A DNA stretch of 64,000 nucleotides from Penicillus capitatus (Eukaryota; Chlorophyta). The translations under genes were made by a program, and so were the position numbers. The notes beneath the pieces are model-generated. The model was not told the origin of the DNA. It saw only the letters and a program-made list of their open reading frames with translations, and did no database searches. Location of the stretch: assembly GCA_965649825.1 (NCBI GenBank), contig OZ287701.1:558001-622000 (forward strand), read 5' to 3'. Positions 22,633-34,400 of the stretch are shown here, piece after piece (positions within the stretch are counted from its first letter, which is position 1; each line of letters starts with the position of its first letter).

Positions 22633-24500
22633 TGATGTTTGCGCTTCAAGGAACGGGGCACTCATGCGTCTTAGCTTGAATCTCTAAGTTTCTATCTAAT
22701 TCGTGAGAAAGGCTTTTTGTGCCTTCTCGGTAGGTTTTGATGGACTATGTCATAAAATTCAGTAAGATAACGTTACGATCGCTCTTTACATAACTGTAGA
22801 TCTGTTCATCGATTCGAGTGTGGGAAATGACTTTTCTGGTGAGCAAGCTCTGACGCATATGTTGGAGGGGATATGTCAATCGGCGATGGAGTCGAGAAAT
22901 GGGAGAGGAGACAAAACCTACAGATCTAGTACATACAATCCATGGCGCTGTTCTTAGGTCCGGCAAAAGTTTACCTTCTTTTCGGAAGTTCTTTGGTGGG
23001 AAGTACCTTATCATCATTCTCTGCCTAGATCATCCTCGGTTTCGGAATCTCCTTTAAACGAACTCGACTCCTTGACGTGAGTGTGCACCATTCGTGACAA
23101 ACACATGTCTACCCTTTCATCGCCACAAAACGGAGGGTGCCGCCTCATGTACGCTTTGTTCATTGTTTCGTCGTTGGTTGTTTGGGGTGTTGGTTAATGG
23201 TTTAGTCGATTGATTGGTTTTGATGGTTGGGCGGGCGGGCAAATCACTGAATCCGATCGTTGAGAGGCGGGAAGGGATTAGGTTGATGCAAGGTGGCTTA
23301 CTGGTGGACAGAAGGGTTGGGGAAAACGGTCGTTGTTCATCTTCGTTCTTTCTTGCCAATTCTATTCGGTCCAGTGTCCCAAACACACAAGGACCGTAAG
23401 CCACCGCCCGCAAGCAAGTCTGTCAGACCTTGACAAGGAAGTCTATACTGGGAGTGTCGCCGCTCTTTCGATGCGGCTACAGTATGATGGTAACTCGATG
23501 TTTTTGAGATTCCCCATTGAGATCTCATGCACTTGGGTGTTGCTAGCCGTCGCTCTTTCCACACTTTTGTCGTTTTATTCTTTTATTTTTTACGGCCGGA
23601 CCTGCGCTGAATTTTTGACGGCCAAGTGTTCCCTTTTTTCATCTGTTGAACCTGGTGGCGGTAGTGCCAGGTCTTGGCAGAAGACAGCGCTGTCACTGCG
23701 ATTCTGTAGCTGTCTCTGTCCATTCCGCACTACTTGCGATTCTTTGGCCTTCCAAGAAGGCGATGGGTGTCATTATTAATGACAGAGAAGATGCGTCGAC
23801 CGCAGATTTTTGCATCTTCTCTTGCATCATGGCCCATTCCGCCGCTCCGATGCACAACACGTATCACCACCTGACTGCAATGCAACAACAGCAACAACAA
23901 AGATCTCACAAATCCATGATTTCTCTCTCTCTCTGAAAACACCAAGGAATGGAACAGTCAAAATCGGAGACTTGAATGATGATGCCAACTGACGATGGAT
24001 GACGTACATATGACAGTTTTCCGATGCACTCTTCCATGGCAGCGTATGCTATCGACGACCTTAGAACTGCGTATCGCATTTTTTTCTCAATGGGGTGCCA
24101 TGCTTGTCCGTTAAAGGGTGTTGTTCTGTTTGACGCGAGATGGGGTTACACTGTAGCATCTTGACAACAAATGGGAACCGTATTGCTATTCTTCATTTCA
24201 CCCTGGACAGTTTGGAGGAGGTCGGTTTATCAAGCACCCTCAAAGTGTAATGCATGATCGCACATCGCAGTTCCTCACTTTTTGTGTAGCTTCCGTATTC
24301 GATGAGGGACTCTCATGCTTATTACCACTCACCATTCGTTTTTTCCTTCCCTTGTCACATTCAGCAGGGAACCATGACACGATTATGTAAAATCCTTAAG
24401 TATTGGTCTCGATGACGCAATGCGCCCCGTCACATCGATCTGCGTTTTGGGCTCAGATCTGACCCCCCCCCCCTCTGACGTTTCGCATTCTACGACGACG
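22633..24500. other. long intergenic region upstream of ChlH
   Basis: About 1.9 kb without a convincing gene. It contains a CT-repeat (23925-23936), CAA/CAG-rich sequence near 23880 and an 11-base C run at 24463-24473. Open frames on both strands are short and lack splice continuity or domains. A promoter region for ChlH is expected at its right end. Confidence 0.4.
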
Positions 24501-27500
24501 ATGCAAAGACGACCAGCTGAGATGGTTTCCACTTCTGTCACCCCTGTTGGCGGAAGATGCGCCATGCCGCGTCGCCAGATCGCATTTCTCGTGCGTCGCC
24601 TCCCATCCCGAACGAGACCCTGCTCATGACTGACAGCCACGCTTTACAGGGATCGACGTTGAAGCATCCCCGCCCTCTCCGCTCCTCTGTTCTTCGAAGA
24701 ACCGTGTGCTCTTCTCTGTTGAGCAACGCCTGTCGCGACATGCTGCGTCCTTTAGGTCTCTCCTCAGATGGTGGCGACGGGACCTAACACGCGCACCGTC
24801 CAGGTCGACATTCGCGACAACCAAGGTACGATCATACACACGATGCCTTCATCTCCGAGGTCTCCGATCCGTAGACAAGGGTCTGTTTACTTCAACGAAT
24901 CCCGAAATGCGCCGGATCATTCCTGAGCCCAACGGCCGCGTCGTGGTGCGTGTGGTCTACACTGTCCTCGAGGCCCAGTATCAGTCCGCACTCTCAGCTG
25001 CCGTACGTCAAATCAACGCAAAGAATGAGAAAGTGTGTTTTGAAGTCGTGGGCTATCTCCTGGAGGAATTACGCGATGCCGACGTTTACGCCACTTTCCA
25101 GAGAGACGTCGCATCGGCCAATGTCTTTATTGGATCTCTTATCTTTATCGAAGAGTTGGCAGATAAAGTCATTGCTGCCGTCGAGCCCGTGCGTGAGGCA
25201 CTGGATGCCTGCTGCATTTTTCCATCCATGCCAGCCGTGATGCGACTGAACAAATTGGGCACCTTCTCCATGTCCAAGCTCGGCAAATCGAAATCCATCT
25301 TCTCGGACCTCGTCAAAAGCGCCCGGCAAAACAACGAGAGATTCGAAGAGAACCTCCTGGCCATTGTCCGAACGCTGCCAAAGATTCTAAAGTATCTGCC
25401 GTCGGACAAGGCACAGGATACACGGAACTTCGTGACGGCGCTACAGTACTGGCTCGGCGGCAACACTGCAAACCTTCAGAATCTCTTACTCAACATTTCC
25501 GCCTCCTATGTGCCACAGCTGAAGGATGTGGATTTTGACGTCCAGGATCCAGAGCTCTTTCCGGAGGTGGGTATCTGGCATCCCTGTGCGCCGACAATGT
25601 ATGAAGATCTGAGAGAATATATGAACTGGTACGATACGAGAAAAGATATCACGTTTGCGGAGGATGCCCCCGTCGTCGGTCTTGTCCTCCAGCGTTCGCA
25701 TCTGGTGACCGGAGACGAGGGGCATTACTCGGGAGTGATCTCGGATCTGGAGGCGAAAGGAGCGCGAGTGATCTCGGTGTTTGCGGGAGGACTGGATTTT
25801 TCCTCCCCTGTGCGAAAGTTCTTTTACGATCCGTTGAAACCGACGGAAGCGTTTGTCGATGTCGTGGTGTCCTTGACGGGATTTGCTCTGGTCGGAGGCC
25901 CAGCTCGGCAAGATGCACCCAAAGCGGTGGAAGCTCTGAAGAAGCTGAATGTACCGTACCTGGTTTCCGTGCCATTGGTGTTTCAGACAACGGAGGAGTG
26001 GGTCGGTTCGCAACTGGGAGTGCATCCCGTTCAGGTGGCCCTTCAAGTGGCGCTTCCCGAGATCGATGGCGCGTTGGAGCCCATCATTTTTGCAGGAAGG
26101 GATAGCAATACAGGCAGAAGTCATTCCTTGCCCGACAGGATCGATGCCCTGACATCTCGGGCGATCAAGTGGGCAACGTTGGGAAAGAAAAAGAATTTTG
26201 ACAAGAAAGTGGCCGTCACTATTTTCAGCTTCCCACCGGACAAAGGAAACGTCGGGACAGCTGCCTACCTCAACGTCTTTGGATCTATCCACCGTTGTCT
26301 CCAGGAACTGCAGAGAGAGGGATACAACGTTGGGGACATCCCTGAAAGCGCCACCGATCTCATTCGATCCGTAATGCCAAACTGTCACCTCCCTTCTCAC
26401 CCTCGTTGCTATGCACGGTCTGTCTGACAGATTCTGAATTCGGACGAGGCACGATTCAACAGTGCGGATCTGAATGTGGCTTACAAGATGCCTGTCAGTG
26501 AGTACACAAGGCTGTGTCCATATGCCGAGGACTTGGAAGAGAATTGGGGCAAACCGCCTGGTAATCTGAACTCCAACGGTCAAGAGCTGTTGGTTTATGG
26601 CAAGCAGTTTGGCAATGTCTTCATCGGCGTGCAGCCAACTTTTGGATACGAAGGCGATCCGATGAGATTGCTCTTCAGCAAATCTGCCAGTCCTCATCAT
26701 GGATTTGCGGCGTACTACACCTTTCTGGAGTACGTCTTCAAGGCAGATGCTGTTCTGCATTTCGGCACACATGGATCTCTGGAGTTCATGCCTGGAAAGC
26801 AGGTGGGAATGTCGGGAGGCTGTTATCCGGATTCTCTGATCGGCAGCATTCCGAATCTCTACTACTATGCAGCGAACAATCCATCGGAAGCAACCATTGC
26901 CAAACGACGGTCCTATGCTAATACCATATCCTATCTGACGCCTCCAGCCGAAAACGCAGGACTGTATAAGGGGCTCAAAGAGTTGAAGGAGCTGATTGGA
27001 AGCTACCAGTCTCTTAGAGAAGGTGGTCGAGGGGTGCAGATCTGCAATACCATCATCGAAACGGCCAAACAGTGCAACTTCGATAAGGATGTCGATTTGT
27101 CGGTGGAAGATGCAAAAGACATCGATATCGACGCACGGGATACTATTGTCGGTAGTGTCTACCGCAAACTGATGGAGATCGAATCGAGACTGCTGCCTTG
27201 CGGTCTGCACGTCGTCGGAGATCCCCCTTCTGCCGAAGAAGCTGTGGCGACTCTGGTCAACATTGCCGAGATCGATCGACCAGATGCTACGCCACCCATT
27301 CGTGGATTGCCCTCCATTATGGCAGAAACCATCGGACGAGACATTCAAGAGATCTACTCCAAGAGCAACCAAGGAAACTTAGATGCCGTCAGTCTCCTCG
27401 AGCAGATCACAGAGGCCTGCCGTTCCAGCGTCAAGAATTTTGTCGATGCTCGGACAGATGAGAACGGACGCGTCAGTGTGGATGCGCTTAAAAATATGAT

Positions 27501-28920
27501 GTCCATGATTGGACTGGTGCAGGATCCCTGGATCACTGCTCTCCAAGACACGCCGTTTTCGAAAGCAAATCGCGATGCACTCAAGGCGACATTCAGTTAC
27601 CTCCAGTTCTGTCTGGAGCAGGTGGTGAAGGATAACGAAGTGGGGGCCCTCATGACAGCCTTGAGTGGAAGCTACACAGAACCTGGCCCCGGCGGCGATC
27701 CGATTCGAAATCCAGCTGTCTTGCCGACAGGAAAGAACATCCATGCCCTGGACCCTCAATCCATCCCTACGGCGGCAGCTGTCAAATCTGCAGAGCTCAT
27801 TGTGGATCGTCTATTGGATCGGGAGAAGAACAACAACAATGGCGTCTATCCAGAGACCATCGCCATCGTTCTGTGGGGCACAGACAACATCAAGACATAC
27901 GGAGAGTCGCTGGCCCAGGTGATGATGTTAGTCGGCATTCGACCAGTGGCCGATGCTTTGGGCCGCGTCAACAAGCTCGAGGTCATTCCTCTTGAAGATC
28001 TCGGTCGACCCAGAGTCGATGTCGTGGTCAACTGCTCTGGCGTGTTCCGAGATCTCTTTGTTAACCAGATGAATCTTTTGGATCGTGCGATCAAGATGGC
28101 AGCTGAACAGGACGAGCCGATAGAGATGAATTTTGTGAGGAAGCATGCGTTGGAACAGGCGGCGGATCTGGAGATCTCCGTCAGAGAAGCGGCGACCCGT
28201 GTCTTCTCCAATTCCTCTGGATCGTACTCGTCCAATGTCAATCTGGCCGTAGAGAATTCTTCGTGGTCTGACGAGCAGCAGCTTCAGGAAATGTATCTCA
28301 AACGCAAGTCGTTTGCTTTTAACAGCGATCGACCCGGAGCAGGTGGCGAAGCATCGCGGGAACTCTTCGAGACGGCGCTCAAGACCGTCGATGTCACTTT
28401 TCAGAACCTGGATTCCTCAGAGATCAGTCTGACAGATGTGAGCCATTACTTTGACTCGGATCCTACCAAACTCGTTCAGGGGTTGAGAAGTGATCGGAAG
28501 ATACCCAGCTCATATGTGGCGGACACAACGACGGCTAATGCGCAGGTGCGGACACTCGGAGAGACCGTACGGCTGGATGCACGTACGAAGCTGTTGAATC
28601 CCAAGTGGTATGAAGGGATGTTGGCATCAGGCTACGAAGGCGTTCGAGAGATTCAGAAACGACTGACCAATACTATGGGATGGTCGGCCACGAGTGGCCA
28701 AGTCGACAACTGGGTCTACGACGACGCCAATGCCACATTCATCGATGATCCTGACATGGCGAAGAGATTGATGGAGACAAATCCGAACTCGTTCCGCAAA
28801 CTCGTGGCAACATTCTTGGAAGCCAATGGACGTGGGTACTGGGAGGCCAATGATGAACAGATCGAGAAGCTCAGGCAGCTCTACACAGATGTGGAGGACA
28901 AGATTGAAGGCGTGGAATGA
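24501..28920 (+). CDS. chlH: Magnesium chelatase subunit H (ChlH)
   Basis: The large porphyrin-binding subunit of Mg-chelatase, which inserts Mg into protoporphyrin IX at the first committed step of chlorophyll synthesis in the plastid. The mature part starts at [18 protein letters not shown] and continues [18 protein letters not shown]. The core has [51 protein letters not shown] split over adjacent blocks, and [20 protein letters not shown]. The intron at 26371-26430 keeps frame (LIRS to [13 protein letters not shown]), as does a 49-nt intron near 24834-24882. The conserved core is about 1,350 residues, the usual length. The first exons encode an Arg/Ser/Pro-rich presequence of uncertain structure; ATG 24501 is one candidate start and a methionine at about 24768 another. 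The gene is co-oriented with ferrochelatase about 30 kb downstream. Confidence 0.93.
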
Positions 28921-29864
28921 GAGCTGTTGTAAGAGCAACGGTGATTCTTTTTTTCAAGTCGTGCTTGAACGATTATTGATTGTTGTAATTGGTCATATGT
29001 TTTGCCACGATCGGCATTCTTGCTCGGCAGCTTTGCGTGTTTCTTCGTTGCAGTGCGCCACTCGATACACATACAATGCATCGTAAAATATTCACAAGGC
29101 TTATGTAGAAACCATGAAGTGTCATGCTATGAAGTTCTCTATCCCTAACTTGTTCGAGGGCAAGCGCGATGTCTCGTTTGATCTTGCCTTTAGAACTCCG
29201 TGAATCAGCAGTCCTGCTTATTAAGATCTCGTTGAAGTGCGAATCTCGTCGATCTGTTCATCCCTTCGTCTCTGCAGAATGCATTTATCGCAGCAAAGCG
29301 TTACGTCACGGAACACACCGCACAGTCTTTAGCGTTCACTCAAATCCAACATTGTGTGTGGAGTCGCAGATGATCTAAACCCAGTCAAGCAGTGAATCAA
29401 CACGAATCTGACACTCTTTTAGGCGATCGGAGAATCAATCGGCTGGATCCGAGAGTGTGACAAGTGTGACCGAGAAGAAGCGAATCGTTCACAACGCAAG
29501 TAAACCAATCATTCCTCTTAAAAGTTGTCCACTTTCAACAGGAGCTGATAGACAAAACAAAAAAACTGTCCAGACACCATTTTGAACAATGGTGAGCAGA
29601 CGGCAACAACTCATAAAGTGTTCATGTCTTACTGTCCAACACCAATCCATTATGAGAGAACATACTACGTTGAAGAGTGCAAAACACTCGGAGAAGAAAC
29701 CAAAAATCCATTCAGAAATCGATTCCCTCGCCCAACAAAACGGACTGCCTGAAATGATCCAACCAATCAGGACAGAGATAGATGCCATACAAATGCAAAG
29801 TTGCTGTATACGGTTCGATCGGCAGATCTCTGAATCGAGCGTCCTCCTGGATCGGACGGATCCT
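28921..29864. other. intergenic region with weak plus-strand open frames
   Basis: Plus-strand frames (29169-29378; a Ser/Lys-rich one about 29421-29580; another from 29589) could be exons of a small gene, since a TTTTAG acceptor precedes the second. They lie antisense to, and partly overlap, the 3' end of the ML-domain gene. No domain is visible, so I do not call a gene. Confidence 0.3.
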
Positions 29865-30483
29865 CTACACAGAGACCCAGTGTGTGTGATCGTATCCAGA
29901 CGTGTCTTTGATCTTAGTTTGGATTTCGAAACACGCGACGAGATCGTCTTCGTTACTCTTCACTTTCACGCGAAGCAGGACGTCAATGAACTGCCACAAA
30001 CGGAATGCAGTGCGCTGTACAGTTTCTTATGTCTTACCTGTCCGAAAAATTGCGCCAGATCTCCGACGTCTCCGGCGTCTGGTATCAACGTTTTGTAATT
30101 GATCGTGACTTTATCGCCTGTAATAGGGCATTTCGTGTAGTCGCACAGCTTGCGAGTAGATGCGTCTCTTCTTTCGTATTTCATTGAACGGAAGTCGAAC
30201 AAGATGAAGAAAACCTCCCACTCGAAAGTAGCGCCTGACTCCCTGACGCCATCTACAGAGAAATTGAACGTCTGCTCATGGCGGCTGTCGGCGGACCTGG
30301 GTTAAACGTGACGGAGACTGTCACATCTTTGCCAAACGCTGGTGGGTCGGGTACCACCTTCACTTCGGGCAGCTCGAAGGTTGGCGCATCGTCGCAAACG
30401 TTAACTTTAATAGCCGCGGCAACTGAGATGCAGGAAATTAGGCAGAGAATACGGGCCGCCCAGGAAACGGAGAAAAGTGTCAT
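29865..30483 (-). CDS. secreted ML-domain (NPC2/MD-2-like lipid-binding) protein
   Basis: ML-domain proteins are small secreted or lumenal beta-sandwiches that bind sterols or other lipids; NPC2 is the best-known member. Three exons join: a signal peptide (LFSVSWAARILCLISCISVA) followed by NVCDDAPTFELPEVKVVPDP, typical of the ML N-terminus; then TFNFSVDGVRESGATFEWEV through RKLCDYTKCPITGDKVTINY, matching the family's LC-x(3)-CPI motif; then FIDVLLRVKVKSNEDDLVAC with the final conserved cysteine. The introns (about 41 nt near 30260-30300 and about 47 nt near 30000-30046) keep frame. The length, about 160 residues, is normal for the family. A lysosome/vacuole or secretory location is inferred from the signal peptide. 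Confidence 0.75.
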
Positions 30484-31453
30484 GATAACAAAGCAGGTTC
30501 GTGAAAGAGGTGCCGTTCAAGAAACGGACAGACAAACGGAGAGTTGTTAAGGATGCGCCGACACTAAATGAGGCCCTCGTTTTGTGGTCCGCAATTGAAA
30601 GTTGCTGTGACAAGACAGCTGATGACACTCGCGAAACGACGCAAACAAAGATCATCCATCTGTCACGTCAGTGCGTACATAAAATCGATAGCTCTCCTGA
30701 CGTCTGCCTCATGTGTTCGCCTGTTAGAGTGTGGCGCGCTACGAATCAGGCATTGTGCCGCATTCTGAACTCACACGTCTGTATTCTCTTTTGTCGCGCC
30801 CCGCAGTGGAAACGCGCATGCCGAGTGTCACATTAACATCGGGATGGGATTGGCCATTGCATAGCTGTCACATCGTGCATGAAGCTTCTCACAGATTCCT
30901 TTCAGTCTATCCGTTGAATCTGCGCGTCGATGATCTCATGTGTTGTCTCTCACTGGACAGTTTTTGATCTTTGATCTAGGAACGAAACGAGGTTGCGACC
31001 CGAAAATGCTTTGTGCTGGGGATGTCAAACAAGCTGGAACGATGAGCTGAAATCATTTCATGCTCAATAAACGCTTTGATTACACGCAATGCCACTTCTA
31101 TGCGTTTCACGGGATCGGAAACTCTACATAACATGTGAGCACTGAACATGTGGATTGAAGGATCTTATCGACATTCAAATTCCAATGACATACCATTAAA
31201 CATGGCTGCGATAGTCTAGATGCGCACCCATGCTGCTGATAACAGAAGGCAAAGACAATTAACGAGTAAGATTTATACAGACGTAAACTGAAAAAGCAAA
31301 CCGTCATCCTTCATCAGAAGACGGCTGAAAGAATGGTTGAGTTTATAGACTGCAGCAGCACTGACGTTCATCAGTGCAATTATTGAAGTGTACATTAGAG
31401 ATGATCTGAGTTCTCCTTTCATTACTGGCAGGGAACTGAGTTCAAAAAGAGAC
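30484..31453. other. intergenic region between two minus-strand genes
   Basis: It contains the promoter side of the ML gene and the 3' flank of the Pmp-repeat gene. Several short frames occur, none with domain similarity or plausible splicing. Confidence 0.4.
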
Positions 31454-34400
31454 TTATGTTTTTAAGGGGTCATTGAGAGAAGCGAGTTCAGAACGCAGCT
31501 TCCAGAATCCAGTGGTGTCCCTATCCGCCCGGCCCGATTGCCAGATGACCCAGAGCTTGTGAACCAGCCAGGTGTCTTCATCTTCCTCCAGATCGTGGAT
31601 TCCTTGAAACCATATCCTCAAGTGTTTTGCATGCACGTCCAGTATTCTGTGGACGCCTAACCACAGGCGACAAAACAAGAAGCCCATGAAAATGAAATTC
31701 AGAGTGGCGCAGATGGTGGAAAGCGCGTTGATGGAGAGCATGGATGCTTCTACGTCGGTGATGGATGTCGCAATGGCATAGACGAAGAGAGCCATCAGCA
31801 GCGATGTTGCCTCCATCGAGTTGTAACTGATTCTGTTGTTGAACCATATCCACGACGACGCCAGTTGATCAGCACCCAGCCATCTGAGAGTGCTGCCCAT
31901 GCAGGAAGGCAGCGTCTTGTGAATGTCTTCGCTGTCAATCGGCTGAACGAAGACATGCATTAAGTAAGATATAAAAATCACAATGAACACCAAACCCAGT
32001 CTGATGTTCGTCGTCACATTGATCGGCGAGAAAACAATGATGACGAACGACAGCGTTATTGTTCTCATTGCCACGAAAATGTTCCAGTACAGAGCCAGTC
32101 CTGTGGAACGGAGTCCAGAGTACAGGAATCCGTACTTGTGCACGAAATCGACATCCTCCAACAGGTCTTGCTGTTTACCACGGTATATGATGGATGCCGA
32201 GTAGCCGAGAACAACGAGGCAACAAAACAACAAAGTCAGAGAAAGCACAGATACCCACAAATGAGGCCCCTCCATGTATTTGATGGACGAGTCTTCTGAC
32301 CAGATGAAACTGTCGTTCAGGAGATCGTAGTGATTGAACTCGTGATCGGAGGGCTTCTCTGGCAGCTTGGCAAAGCTGACAACGCGGAACAGTTCACCAG
32401 CGATGTCGATAACGTAAGTGAAAAACCCAAAAAAGAAAATGAACTGGACATGTGGAGTCACCCCGTCTTCAGTTGATCGATCTCCTCGTCGTTTGAGACT
32501 GAGCCTCCACAATGCAAACACGAGGACATAGAAGAGAAGTATGACCGAAGGGAAGAGCGTCCGAATCAACAGAATCATCAGCGTCAAGCCTTTCTCGTGC
32601 TCATGACGGTATTCATTTGAGAAGTTGCATTCGAAGGGGTGCAAGCGGATAATGTTGCTCATCCTCGCCGCTGCGCCTACGATTCATCGTCGAATGGTGA
32701 GACTGGGCCACAGATGAATAGTCTGGCTACCTTGAACGCGGAGCATCGCTTTCATGCCCGTTTCCCACTTGACGCCAAGAGAAAAGGCCAAACTGCACAG
32801 TTGCATGTAGTCGAACAGTATCTGCGAGAACAATGCACATCAGCATTGCTTCTCAACGAGAGCTTTCTTTACTCCATAGATCGTCAAGACAGAGCCCACT
32901 GCGCCGCTGAAGTCAGGACAGTTAGAACCATCCGTGCACACGCGACATCTGTGCTGATCTGTCGTTGGGTCGGATCGCGACAAGCGTCTGATCTCTATAG
33001 CTCGCTGTTCGGAGGTGGAAGGTCCGGTCGCCTTCTCATCAAGCGATTGAGCGTCTTTGACTGGATCTGGATGGTCTGTGCGGTACTGGATGAGTGGCTC
33101 CGACGAACTGTCTTCAGCGTCCGATGAGCTTCTCGAAGACAAGGATGGCTTATCCAATCCGAGGGCAATCCTCAGTCTCTGCGAAGCCTGGATGGCAAGA
33201 TCTGTGTGCATGCTTCTCCAGGCCAACCACAACTTGAAAGAAAAAGCAAAAAAGAACAAAACTGCAGAAGCTAGGGTCTTAAGAACAGATACCAATCTGT
33301 TGCCGTCGCAAGGCTCGCATTGGCCGCTTACTGATCGCCCGTGTTCATCGGCGCATGAGGCGCACAGTGTCCCGTTGTATGCACCTGAACACTGTATATA
33401 GTCTTCTGTAAAGTCTTCCGGCTCTCTGTGGCTTTGGTTCCATGTTCTCAGTTCTTCTGAGACGCGCGTCGTGTCTTCATAGTACTCGACCAGATCCCTT
33501 GTTCTGTTCTCTCTTTTGCATGCTCCATCGATGGGACACTTGATCATCCGAGGCGAGAAGGGCGTCGAGTGCCAGTACTCTTCCTCTGGCACTAATGCCA
33601 TGGTTCCAACACATATCCCATGATCCTCACACTCTCGGCAGTCGTCTATCGTCGAGAAAGTGTAGTACGAGTAGTTGCATCTAGAGCAGGTCGCCTTGTC
33701 TTCATCCATGAGCTCTCCGTGTTGACAGTGTGTCGTGCCGAAGAGCAGAGATGTCGACAGATTCCTTCCGTCCTTCGAACGAATCCATAACGTATCACTA
33801 ATGTCTGCTCCGACCACGCTTGTGTTGTCGATGCACACAATCCCGTTCTTAGCGGCGTACTCGATCGTTCCGCTGATGTGTCGAGATTCGAGCAACACAG
33901 CAAGATCTACGAGTCACACGTGAATTGTGAATCGCACTGCAGCATGATCTCACCGCTATCTTTTTTTGGCCATTCGATAATTTCGCCATAGATGTCTCTC
34001 ACAGAGATCCTGATCTTACTGGCTGATAATTCTGAGCTCTCTTCAACCTTGGAAGGGACGCCCACAAGATCTCCGGGAGATAGCGACAAAGGTCCATCGA
34101 CGTTTTCTATCTCCAAAGACACAGCATCCGTCCCGACGTCATTCTGTCTGCTATTCTTGCCAATCTAAATGACAACAGAAAAAGTGTGATCATCAAGGTG
34201 GGAAATGAACTCACGAAGATGTGATTGTTCGTCACAGTAAGGCATCTTCGATTTTCTGTTATATGTCCTCGGATGACGTCATTCCCCGTTTCATCATGGC
34301 AAACATATGTGAAGCTTGATATTGAACCCACATACATTCCGCCTCCACTGTGTTTGGCGGTGTTTTGGATCACATTCACGTCAGTGAACATTACGTAACG

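Noticed and set aside
24463-24473. An 11-base C run as a regulatory element
   Set aside because: A lone homopolymer with no further signal; could be length-variable or a sequencing artefact.
29589-30098. A 169-codon plus-strand frame as a gene
   Set aside because: Its second half is antisense to the well-supported ML-domain exons and it shows no domain; composition is not protein-like.
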